Below are positions 53,891-64,000 of a stretch of DNA of 64,000 nucleotides, piece after piece. Location of the stretch: NCBI GenBank assembly GCA_008711295.1, contig VUYV01000521.1, positions 62,001 through 126,000 of the forward strand, read 5' to 3'. The translations under genes were made by a program, and so were the position numbers. The DNA is from Anarhynchus alexandrinus (taxonomy: Eukaryota; Chordata; Aves; Charadriiformes; Charadriidae). Position 1 is the first letter of the stretch; each line of letters begins with the position of its first letter. The notes under the pieces were generated by a model that made no database searches, was not told the DNA's origin, and worked only from the letters and a program-made list of their open reading frames with translations.

Positions 53891-56505
53891 CTGGAGGGAC
53901 ATGCAGCAAAGCACATGAGCTTGGGGTGGGGGGAAGGTGCTGAATAACTGTTTTGAGGAGGAGGATACAAATCTTTCTGTTGGGAACAGATATGTGAATA
54001 AGGGTTTTTCTGAGGGAGCCCCTCATCCACTGCAGTGCTCTGTCTGGTTTTTAACAAAACAGCCCCCTGGCTCCATCTGCTCTGGTGTACGTGTCTGCTC
54101 CACAAGGCAGGCGTCGCTGTCAGTGAATTGGTTAATGCCAGTGTCCTGTGGCAGGGACAGGGATGCAGGCAAGCACTCAGCCTGCCAGCATTTATACCTC
54201 CTGGCGTCAGCGTTGGCAGTGCTCGCGGAGGGCTGGGGAGGGCACCGAAATAGTTTCCATTCTCCTCTCTGCTGTGGGAACGAGTCTCCTGGGTAACAAA
54301 CGCTCCTTGTTCTGCACAGAGCTCTGCAGCTGAGACTTCTCTGTCTCCCTCCTCGCTGCTGCTCCCCGACTGTCCCAGCTGAACGGGCCGGAGATGTCTG
54401 CTTGAGCCTGCCTTAATTAATGCTGACAATACAATGGGACTGGCCGTACGGGGGTCCAGGGGCTGCACGCTAATGGGAATACAGTAAATAGTCTCATTTA
54501 CTGCAGCTCGGGTGGAGCAGAGCCCGGCAGGACTAGCTTTCTGCTTGCTGTAATGGCCAGGCACAGAGGTACGTCCCTTGGTCCTGCGTCCTCCCTGGGG
54601 CTTGTCCCTGCTGCTTGAACCGGACCGGCTGGTGGTGTGGGTCCCGAGCATCCAAGGAAAGGCAAGCAATGGGCTGGGGAGCGTGAAGTACCACAAATGG
54701 GGCACGTGGAGAGGAGGCACCTGCGGAGCCTGAGCTTTGGGATGGGCTGAGGGATCATTCCCAGTGTTTCTGAGGTGAGTAGCAGAGCCGTGTCGCCGAT
54801 GCTGGGTCCAGTGCATTTGGGTCCAGTGCATTCCTGTCCAGTGCATTGTGAATGGTCTGCACAGCCCACAGACAGTCCAAGGACCTTTCTCTTCCCTTGC
54901 TGGGAGGGTCTCTCTGCACCAGGGGCTCCCTTGCTGGGAGCCACCCACCAGACACTGGGTTTTCAGTCAGAAACCCAATTTAAAAGTTACCTGAAGAGAT
55001 ATTTTAAAGGTTTCTAGTGGTCTGGGATGTGAGACAATTGGCAGCCGCTCCCAGTAATGAGTCTAACATTTTTCTGGCATAGCTTTTTATGTTGGCCTCT
55101 CCAGCGGCAGAAGCTTCTGCAAAGTGTTGTATTGTCCGGGCTGTTGTATTTGTTTGATTTGGTTGCTGCTTTGGGTGCATCGTGGCATAGAGCAAAAAGT
55201 AATCAGGCGTGTGGTGGTTCTTCGTTTCTTTGAACTGTGTGTCTGTGTGACATTTTTACCTCTTCTCCTACTTACCCACTCCCCATGGAGCCTTGGTTTA
55301 GGAGATGGGGTTTGGTTTGGGTTCATACGAGTTGCTTTTGCCGATGTGGATGCTCCATTTTCTGAGCTGTGCTTGGCTCAGCACAGGGCGGTGGCTGTAG
55401 GAGGGGGGATAGATGGCAGAGGGCAATAATGTGAGTGGTCCCTCCGGGACGGTTGTCTCAGGGCAGCTGCTCCAGTGCTAGAAACCTCTCCCCTGGCATG
55501 GCCTGGAGCACAGCTGAGCTCCTGGGGTGTGTGGTCATGTCCAGACTGTGGTACAAAACACACGTGCCCCTTGGCAAAGCTACCTGTGCCCTGTCAGGAG
55601 CTGCGCTGACTTGCCTACCGAGCAGATTGCAGCTGCCTGGGGTGGAAGGGGGATGATGAAAAAATCCCTTCACTTGGCCCCAGGACAGCAAGAGAGCCTG
55701 GGTTTTTGCAGGTGGTGATCCCTGGTGTCAGGAAGGAAGATCTGCTGTGGATTGCTTTGCAGAGACGCTGGGATTTAGCCCAGGTAACGGGCAGCACTTT
55801 AGTCACAAGCTGTAGATAACAGTTGCTGGGATCTTGATTTGAGGTTCCCTGTGGCAGCAGGGACTGCAGACACCCTGCCCCTGCCTGGTGGGTTCGGCAC
55901 CGGGGGAAGTGCTGGTGGCTGCATCTCACTCTGGGGGTGGCTGCATTTTGGGGATGCTGTGTAGATGCTGTTGATGAAGCTCTTTTGGACAAGGTGCCAT
56001 AGAAATGTAAAAGAAGCTTCAAGAAGCTTCTTGTAGTCTTCCCGATCTCTCAGTTATAAGTCCTCCCATCCTCCTCCTTCTGTGCGTTCCTTTGCAGACT
56101 AGCATTTTATCTCCGGCTGCCATTATCAACGGTAGGAACATAGCACTTCAGTTCCTTTTGCTTTCGTTTGCAAAGCCAGGAGAAGAGATCAGACAGCTTG
56201 CAATCACGCAGCATCTGAAACCAAACTCATGACAGAATAAGATGCTGCAGTTTTATGATGCACTGTTATAAGATGCACTGTTTTATGGCATAGACTTTAG
56301 TGTGTATATTTCTCCTTATGCTACCTTCCCGATTTCCCAGTTCCTCCAAGAATCAATCCTCCATCTTCCAGCTCGACTCATCTCCCCTCCTCTCCTGCTC
56401 TGCTCCCTCCCATCCCCTGCCTTCTCTGAGGTCCCGCAGGGACTGATTGCAAGCCGGCGCGGCGGTGCTGTGGGCATGCTTGCTCCTTCGCACGCAGCAA
56501 CGTCA
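53891..56505. other. Intergenic; GC-moderate, no recognised gene
   Basis: A 366-codon minus-strand open frame (53848-54948) covers much of this stretch but reads through a minisatellite and into a CR1 tail, so it is not called as a gene. The area around 54400-54500 has a TTAATTAATG word and looks repeat-free. Confidence 0.4.
54804..54848 (+). repeat. 15-bp minisatellite, three units (TCCAGTGCATT core)
   Basis: Three adjacent 15-bp units share the core TCCAGTGCATT. It lies inside a long antisense open frame. Confidence 0.9.
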
Positions 56506-56526
56506 CAGCAGCAGCAGCAGCAGCAG
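56506..56526 (+). repeat. (CAG)7 trinucleotide repeat
   Basis: Seven perfect CAG units. An A-rich run follows at 56581-56612. Confidence 0.95.
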
Positions 56527-56633
56527 AAGCATTGGAGATGTGATTGCGCAGACCCTCTGCATTGCCAGGGATGCAGCTGTGAAAAAAAAAATAATAAAAA
56601 AATAAAAAAAAATTGACTCTGTGTTTCCCGCAG

Positions 56634-56739
56634 CATCCTGGTGAGAGAGCACGGAGCCCGCTGGAATCCGAGTGCTCAGCAGTGCCGGAGCAGAGGCTGT
56701 TCGGTGAGAGGAGAGAGGGACCAGAGGATCTGTGGAAAG
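56634..56739 (+). other. Candidate small non-coding or 5' UTR exon
   Basis: The 106-bp segment is bracketed by a good acceptor (TGTGTTTCCCGCAG) and a good donor (GGAAAG/GTGAGG). No protein is recognised. Its support is only the splice-site pair and its place downstream of two CpG-rich blocks. Confidence 0.25.
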
Positions 56740-58613
56740 GTGAGGTGGGGAAATGGTCGGGGTGGGCATTAGTCCTACCGATGGTTTTCAGGCCATTCAT
56801 TGTCCTGCAAAGTGGCTGGTTTGTTTTTGTAGAGATTGCCAGCTACCGGATGAAGCTTAAGGATTTTAGGATTGCATTGTCTCTTCGGAGGCTGTGTTGC
56901 TTCGGCGCTGCTGCGATGACAATGGATGTGAGCGAGGAGGCTGATGTTGCTGCGCAGAATGTGTGTTTGTCCATTGTAGCTATGAAATAGCAGTTGTCGT
57001 GTCCGGGGCTGGTTGCGCGGAGGCGAGCCGTGCTTCGCCCCGACAATGCCATCGCACAGCTCTCCATTGTGCCTGCCATGACAGACGACCCCACACGGAT
57101 TGTTTTGGTCCCGCCAGCTACCATGCTCTCTGTGCATCCCTGGCGGTGATGCTGCTGTGCAGCTCAAAAGCTATTTTGACAGACAGCGCTTCCATGAAAA
57201 GCCAGAAACAAAGGATGCAGACAGAGGAAAGGCTGCTATCAGTGTGGCTTTTGGCTTTTTTTTCCCCTTTTTTTTTTTCTTTTTTTTTCTAATTACTGGT
57301 AAATCAATTGCTCAAAAGACATTAGGATAAAATAGAGTAGCAGGTAAAACCCTGCTCTTTTTCTAAGGGATACATGGGCTCTGTGCAGGCTGTAGTCCTT
57401 TGTGTTTCCCAGGGTGTGTCTGTGCTGGCTGTGTGAATGGATGCTTTCTCCCTGCCTCTTTTCACAGATCGGATGAGAAAGGTTGTCTAGGAATGGAGGA
57501 ATTACTATTTTTAATTACTGAAATGAGGGGTCCAGGCTGTGTACCCGTTACTAGAGCTTAATTACATGGTCTTGTTATAGCCAAATCCATCTTTTCCCTC
57601 CCCACCTTCCTTTTTCCCTCCCCCACCCTCTGCACAAATCCTTCCATCAAATTGCCTCTGCAAAAGCAAAGGGAGAAGGGCTTGAACAAAGAGAAGGGTA
57701 TATGGTGGGATAGAGGTATAGATGTTCAGGATGACAGTCAGTGAGAACAATAAGGCAAAGGTATAGAAGAATGAGATTTCTGTGTGTGTGGTACAGTGAT
57801 GTGGCTGTAGGGGAATGTACACAGGGGAATGTGGTAACAAAAGGGGATGAAAAAACAGCAGATGTAATCTTTTGGGGTTATGGAAGATGTTGAGCATGTG
57901 GGGTTGCAACTGAAGGTGTTTTGGGAGAATGTGGTGTTAATGGAAGTTAGATTAGCATTGGCTGTTGAGGAACAGATCATACAGGGACTGGGTGATGGGT
58001 GGCGTAAAGGTATATGGAGTATGGGGGAAGCAGAGATCTGCTTTTTTACCTCCAGACATCTACAGCCTTATATTGTGTTGCAAAAAAGCATGCTTGGAAG
58101 GTCTAACCTGTTCACAAAAGCTCTCTGTAGTTTTCCAGTGACCAAGAATAATTCAGATAAAGCATCTTTATCCTGTCAGGAGTAACAGGATGGTAGGAAA
58201 AATGTAGATAAAATGGTAAATGTTTGGCAGAGCTGTAGAGGAACCATGGAGCAGAAGAGGCAGGTGTGAGGGGCATTGCAGACCTGGAGGAACAGGGGGT
58301 TGTGGGTCAGAGACCAGCAGTAGAGGGCATGGGGGAGGAAATTCAGGGATGTCATTGTCAGGGAATGTAAATGTGTTGTTTGTGCTGTTATTCTCCAGCC
58401 TCTCACTGTGTTCCCTGAGATGGTCAGTGCTGTGTGCAGCCTCAAGGGGTTTGTAGAGATGGGAGCGATCCTCAGCACGGCCTTTTCTGCAGCAGTTTTC
58501 TGAAGGAACCATTTTGCTGCTGCAGGTTGTCAGTTGGATGCTCCCTCTCCATCCCTATGGAGTGGCGAGGCTCTCCAGCCTCTACACCTGGTAAAGAAGA
58601 TAAACACAGGGTT

Positions 58614-58919
58614 TCAGTGCAGGGTGCCGGGTGGGAAGGAGAGGGCTTCCAGCAAACCCATGGAGCAGAGCGCGTTCTGCTCGCAGTTCTGTGACAACGT
58701 CCTGGATGCACCATAGGGCTTCCTGAACTGGAGCTCCTCCTCATCCCTATCTTGCCCTGGGATGTGGGACTCCAGGTATCTGTACTGTTCAGCCCGATGG
58801 GACCGGGATACGCTCCGGTAGGTGTGTACCAGACTATGTTTGCAGTGCTGCTGCAGAACAGGCTCCCGCAGGAGCTTGGCAGGGGGGTAACGACAGCACG
58901 TGTGTGTTTGTAGGTGCAT
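58614..58919 (-). CDS. Unrecognised coding-like open frame, possible exon
   Basis: The minus-strand frame is 101 codons from an ATG. A strong splice acceptor (CCTGTTCTGCAG) at about 58856 precedes the most protein-like part, which contains SRSHRAEQYRYLE, then DRDEEELQFRKPYG. Charged and aromatic residues are frequent and third positions are mostly G or C. I do not recognise the family. No second exon could be linked to it, and plus-strand frames overlap it, so chance remains possible. Confidence 0.25.
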   Translation of the reverse strand: MHLQTHTCCRYPPAKLLREPVLQQHCKHSLVHTYRSVSRSHRAEQYRYLESHIPGQDRDEEELQFRKPYGASRTLSQNCEQNALCSMGLLEALSFPPGTLH

Positions 58920-59035
58920 CGTGGGCCAGAGGACAGGACACGCAACAGGACATACCTATGCAGAATACACCTACTCGTGTCAGGGTGTGGAAGAAAAATT
59001 GTATATAGTTTGTGCGTACAATGCTTGCCTAAAGG

Positions 59036-59041
59036 AATAAA
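59036..59041 (+). promoter_or_regulatory. AATAAA word
   Basis: A plus-strand AATAAA in an AT-rich stretch that looks like a 3' UTR end. There is no recognised upstream gene; listed only as a candidate. Confidence 0.15.
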
Positions 59042-59109
59042 AACAAGGTGATGCAGCCTCCTTGGCTGTGTGGGGTGGGAACGCTCCCCAGGACACACAG
59101 GCTGTGGCT

Positions 59110-62100
59110 AGCTAGTAGGTGCCACTCTTACAAGAGCATCTGTTAAGCAGTGAGAGTGCACAGATAATCTCTGCCTTGAGATGCTTAAAAGATGGGCAAG
59201 AGCTTCTGGTGACTGGAGCTGACCGAAATGATTCACAGGAAGGAGATATAATTGCTGCTGTGTGTCTTCCTTGCTGCATTGGTCCAAAATGCTGGAGATA
59301 AAATGCAGCTGGATCTCTGGATCCAAGGGACCTGGACCTGCATTGCAGAAAGTGCAGGTGGCCCGGGAGAATATGCCGTGGACTCGGGAATGGCCTGCCC
59401 ACGGCTCCTTTACCGCCTCTCAGGTGTCTGAGGCTGTGATAGCAAACAAAAAATGAGGTCTGTGTCCCAGAGATCTTAATTTTCTTCCAGTCTGATGCTC
59501 CTGGTGAGTCAAGATCTCACTCTGTTATTAGTCCTCATAGCCAAACAGTAGCCCACCTTTTGCAACGCCATGTTGTGCTTTCCCCCATTTTTCATTTGTT
59601 TCCCAGTCTTATTATTCTTCTCCAATGTTTTCTGAAAGCCTTATGTAGTACTAAGGGCAGGCTGACAAATCTAATGTGGGTTACTTTCCTTCCTCTTTCA
59701 GAACAGGCATAGACTTTATGTTTGTTATTTGCCAGCCACACAGTGTCCCCTCCTTCCTCTCTTTCCTCACAGTTAATTCTACCAAGAGCCCTGTTGCCAG
59801 CTGCCATCATGCAACTATTCTTTCCTTGTTCTGGAATCAAGAATATCTTGTCCCTCTGATTTGAGTGCATTCATCTTCTGGAATAGGTTTCTACTTCAAA
59901 AGCTCATTTCCTTTTCTGCACCCTCTTTCCTCTGTATTATCTAACCTGTTGTCACTGCAGCTTCAATATTCTTCTTTTTGCCAATACAGCACCAAATATG
60001 CTTTTTTACTTACCTCTAATATCCTGCTTGGTGTGGTTATTCATTCAGGTTGGTCTGGAGCCCTGCTTTTCTAATTTCCTCACCTTGCTTGGTGGTTCCA
60101 GACGTTTGTTGTTTTTTTTTTTTATTTATGATGTACATTCAAAGCCTTTTCTGCAGTACTTCTCCAAGCTCTTTGTTCTTCTTGGCTTTATAACTGATTT
60201 CCTTGATACGCCAGATATCTGCTCTTTAAAAATTAAAAAGGTTTCATTTCAGAGCTGTTTGCTTTTTACCCTTCTGTTTAATATAAACTGGGTCAGCTTG
60301 AGATATTCAGACGAAAGACACATCTGTGTTGTAGATTCTGGGCGCGGTTCTGCTGGTTCAACCCAAGAAAAGCAAACAAAAAGCGAGAGATGTGGAGATC
60401 TGTGGGGGATTGGACGATTGGAGGTGGAGGTGCCTCCCTGTTAGCTGTGGAATCACAGGACAGTACTGGACGAGGAGATTTTGTCCCCGTGATTGTGGGA
60501 GCCATTGAAATCCAACCGCTAGTGGGAAAGCTCACGTGTCTGCGACCTGAGCTGCTTCGTGGGAAGAATTCTGATATGGATGAAGTCCTTCTGGCAGTCC
60601 AGTCTAAGTCCAAAAGAGCCAGGAGTTCACCCTGTTCCAGAGCTATGTGAAAGGCTGCGGGATAAGGCTTGAAGCAGCTGAGGGAGCTTGGCTGGCAGGG
60701 GGTGAAATCCATAGCAATGATCAATGACAGCTGTGTTGGTAACGAGCCTTAGCAGGGATTTGTCGTGTTATCTGCTGAGCAGGTTCCCTGCACGCCCTAG
60801 CACTCATCTGAAAGTTGGTTACTCTCCAAAGAGAAAGAAGCAGGCTGTCAAAATGGCTCCGGTCCCTGATTCTGCTCCAGTTTTCTCGCTTGATGAAAAT
60901 GATTTTTAATGTTAATTTTCTGAAAGAAGTGGGTCAAAGCAGGGACACACCTGTTAAGATGAGCGCAGGAGCAGGCACGTCCACAAACTCTTCCTCTCCC
61001 CGCCGCAATTGTGTTGCAGCCTCAGGGTCATGTTGACAGTGTTTTTTTCTTTCTTACTGGGCAAGGCTGCAGGTGGTTATATCAGCAGGTAGGGGAAAAA
61101 AAAATCCAAACAACTGTGGTTGTTAATTCTTGTAAATGGGAGGAAAGCAGGAGGCAAAGCTGTAATGTTGGTGAGTGGCCATAATGTAGGTGGTGGCAGC
61201 TTCTGGCTCAGGCTCACCCTCAGAGTTTGGTGGGAGAGAGATGGTGTGTTGGTCTTCGTACAGTGCTGAGGGTGTGGGCCTGGCCGTACCTTTGAGTGAT
61301 AAATAATAAATGTTTGAGTGATGGCAGCAATGCTTTGTACTGACACCTGGCAAGTGATGGGAAACTGGCACAGCCACCAAACCTGCTCTCTGCTGCAGTG
61401 CAAGATGTTTCCCAGAAGCAGAGACCGAGTGTCACTGCCCTGTTGTGCTTTTTGGGCCAGTGGCACAGAAATCTCAGAGTGATGAGAGCTAGCAGCTCCT
61501 TCTGGGAGTTACAGGGAAAAAAAAATCAGAGCCTGTAGGGAAGACCTTGGCAAATATACAGCAGATTTTCACCTGAGACTTCCCTGGGACCCCCTGTCAC
61601 CTCCATGACTAGACCGTGCTCTGTTCTTGAGGAAGGGTGGGACACATGGACAAGAGATGGGTAGTGGACTGGGAGAGTGTCCCTTCCCCTTGGTTCCCAG
61701 ATGTGCAAGAGACTCACCTGAGCACCTGTGGCTCTGGCAAATGCTCAGGAGCTCTCCTGCATATCGGTGCCAGAAAAAAACCTGCATACAGTTGCAGGAA
61801 AATGAGTTTTTCCATGAGAACTCAGGTTGTCATGTGAGGTTTGAGCTGATGCGTTGCTTAACTGTGATGCAGTGAACCCTGGGGAAAAATTGTGCTCCTG
61901 AGTGTTGGCTAACGCAGACCCGGTTCAGCACCAATTAGTTCATCTCTCTCAGCTCCTTCTGACCCTCAGGGAACGGGCTCATCGGGTGTTATTTTTTAAG
62001 GGAGCAGGGAATCCTTTCTCCCTACATAGTTAGACTAATGTCATTGGTTTGTTTTAAGTGCAGAACTGTGCCTTATTCTTTGTAAACTGGCATCAGCTGC

Positions 62101-63640
62101 CATTACTTCTGGAAAAATCTGACCTAAATGCCTTCAGTGGGCAGGCTCCTCTCCATTCTGCTCTGCCTGCATTGCTGCAGGAGCAACTGCGTGCTTACTT
62201 ATCCCCCTTTCACCTAGGAGGTCCAATTCACCTGAATTGCTTACCAGGCCACCTTCTTTTGGTCCCTCTCTGGGGTTCCCATGATGAAGAGCCGGGACAT
62301 GTGCCTCGTGCTGCATTGTCGTGTGTCTTCTCTGTAGCTCAGATCGCATAGCTGTCCTCACAGATGTCCTTCTCAGCGGGGAGAATGACCTGTCTGAACC
62401 TCTGTGCCAGAGCAATTTACTGTTCTTAATAGTGAGGCTAGTTCCAGAGCCTGCTCACATGGCTTTTTTCCCTGTAGTCCCACCCTCAGACCTTTCCCAC
62501 TAGCTCAGGTGGTAGAGTCATAAGCCCATATATGAGAAGATCCGGTAGGAGGTATAAATAATTCATATCTGTGGTCCCAAAATATTGTTGGCCCACACAG
62601 CGTATCTTCCCTGGCTTTGCCTAATTCATTCTAATGATCGATACCTGGAGTGACACATCAGCCCTGGGATTTTGCTTAGTCTGGTTGACCTCTCCTTCGC
62701 CACTTGTGAGTATGTGAGTAGCTGTAGTCACTTCTAAGAGATTTCTTGCCTGGATGTGGCTTATCATGAGCAGTGATTATAGCTTGACCCTTCAGAAGAA
62801 CAGCAAGTGGATTTCAGCAGACATCTGCACTTAGCCATCTTCTGTTGGCAACAAGCTGTTCTCTCTTGTCCACAGTCAGTGGCATCTAACTTAACCTACT
62901 GCTGAGATTTATCTCCAGCTGCAGGTCATATTGCTTGAAGTGGCCGTTGAGGAGATTATCTTCCTTACCCAGATGTCTCCTCCTGCTTTCAGCTCCATGT
63001 CATATGCCTCACTTGCATTTCTGCAGACACTTACTATTTATAATTACTGTATTTATAAAGCACTCTGAAGGTGGTGATGACATTACTGTAAGCCCAACAG
63101 TCTCTTCATTCCCATGTGCTTCCCTTCCCTGTTTCCTCTTAGACTGGCGTTTTTTGGGGGAGGATGAGGTCAAGGGAAAGGTGAAGCAGCATGGTGCACG
63201 GGGGAACCTCAGGCATTCCTGGAGGTCTCTAGACCCTAGTGCAGTAGGGCTAGCCAGTTCATGGCACAATAACAGAGGAGGAGAGGAGGAACTGCCAGAA
63301 ACAGATACCTCCAGGCACTGACAAGTAATAGCATGGGGGTGGTTAATGCAGAGAGGTGGCAATGCTGTAGTCACATGTCATTCAGTTTATGTTTGACCAT
63401 ATCTTGTTGAGGGACCGAGAGTGGTCATTGACCCATTGGGGTTTCTGTTCCCTGTGCTTCTGTTGGTGACTTTGCACAAGCTTTAGAGATCCCAACGAAT
63501 GTCTCTATCTCTGTAACCCTGACCTCTTCCAGGCCTTGCGCTGCTGATATGATTTGATACAGCATGGTGGAGAAACACCCCAGTCTGAAGCAATGTGTTT
63601 GTGTTTGTCCTGGAGGTAATGAGAGGTGATTCCCCTCCGT
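59110..63640. other. Stretch without recognised genes
   Basis: Several short open frames occur on both strands (for example 60390-60650, plus) but none matches a family I know. A tRNA-like D-arm sequence occurs at 62502-62520. Confidence 0.45.
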
Positions 63641-63814
63641 ACTAGAGTGTGTTCGACAGCCAGTATTTTGATCTACTGCCTTGTTGTCTGCCTTCCCCTT
63701 GGCATGAGTTGAGGTTGAAAAGGAAAACCACAACAACCTCTTGGCGTGCACATCAAAACAAAAGGGGAATCTTCTTTCATGGAGGCAAGCCACCAGACCT
63801 CACTGATTTAATGA

Positions 63815-64000
63815 GGCAAATTCACCAGGGAAAATATCCTTCAGCCCGGACCTTATTCAGACATTGAGGACCCTCTTAATCTCTTGGCAGACCACAAAGA
63901 GAATTTGCATGGGGACATGGAAAACCTCTCCCAGCATGCTTACACCAAGAATTTGTGCCACCTGAGGGAGCAAACCACCGAAAAACCACACTCCACAGAC
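63815..64000 (+). CDS. Open frame running off the right edge, possible partial exon
   Basis: After a stop at 63812-63814 the plus frame stays open for 62 codons to the window end. A possible acceptor TATCCTTCAG ends at 63854. The product has a hydrophilic, protein-like make-up (SDIEDPLNLLADHKEN, then LSQHAYTKN). I do not recognise it. A frame in another phase (63649-63867) overlaps its start. Confidence 0.25.

Noticed and set aside
57562..58512. Hydrophobic minus-strand frames as a membrane protein or envelope-like gene
   Set aside because: The hydrophobicity comes from simple G/A-rich plus-strand DNA read in reverse. I found no family motif and the frames are broken.
62502..62575. Functional tRNA gene
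   Set aside because: There is no acceptable B-box or acceptor-stem pairing, and the anticodon loop would be 8 nt.

Overview
The window comes from a bird genome. Large intron-split vertebrate exons sit among several CR1 LINE 3' ends that finish in the avian ATTCTATG-type 8-bp repeat, and there are short solo LTRs and long intergenic stretches. There is no sign of prokaryotic, plasmid or phage gene organisation. A single N occurs at 28945, 29440, 29665 and 31681, so this is a draft scaffold.

Region 1 (1 to about 28.9 kb) holds the 3' three-quarters of one plus-strand gene, a class-1 P4-ATPase (phospholipid flippase) of the ATP8B group. The linker between the P-domain segments and the C-terminal third look most like ATP8B5 (mouse FetA). 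I placed 17 exons. All have GT-AG borders and compatible phases, and they join into one open frame of 892 codons plus a stop at 26462-26464. The start of the gene (about 300 residues: N-terminus, TM1-TM2, A domain) lies upstream of the window. The P-type catalytic motifs are intact. The last intron carries an antisense solo LTR.

Region 2 (28.9-29.9 kb) appears misassembled. A 33-bp and a 196-bp exact duplication abut the single-N joins in a pattern that indicates two small contigs were placed in the wrong order.

Region 3 (29.9-64 kb) has no gene I can name. It holds four recognisable CR1 copies, two or more very old CR1 remnants, three further solo LTRs of the family seen in the ATP8B5 intron, and two CpG-rich blocks (38.64-39.19 and 41.09-41.52 kb) that each end in a good splice donor. 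A possible small exon lies near 56.7 kb, an unrecognised minus-strand coding-like stretch near 58.6-58.9 kb, and an open frame running off the right edge. In mouse, Atp8b5 lies between Unc13b and Rusc2. The CpG blocks could therefore be 5' exons of a downstream neighbour such as RUSC2, but that is inference.

No new multi-gene system is visible. The items most worth checking are the contig-order error, the four solo LTRs with target-site duplications, the intact flippase gene (a pseudogene in human), and the coding-like stretches at 58.6 kb and at the right edge.
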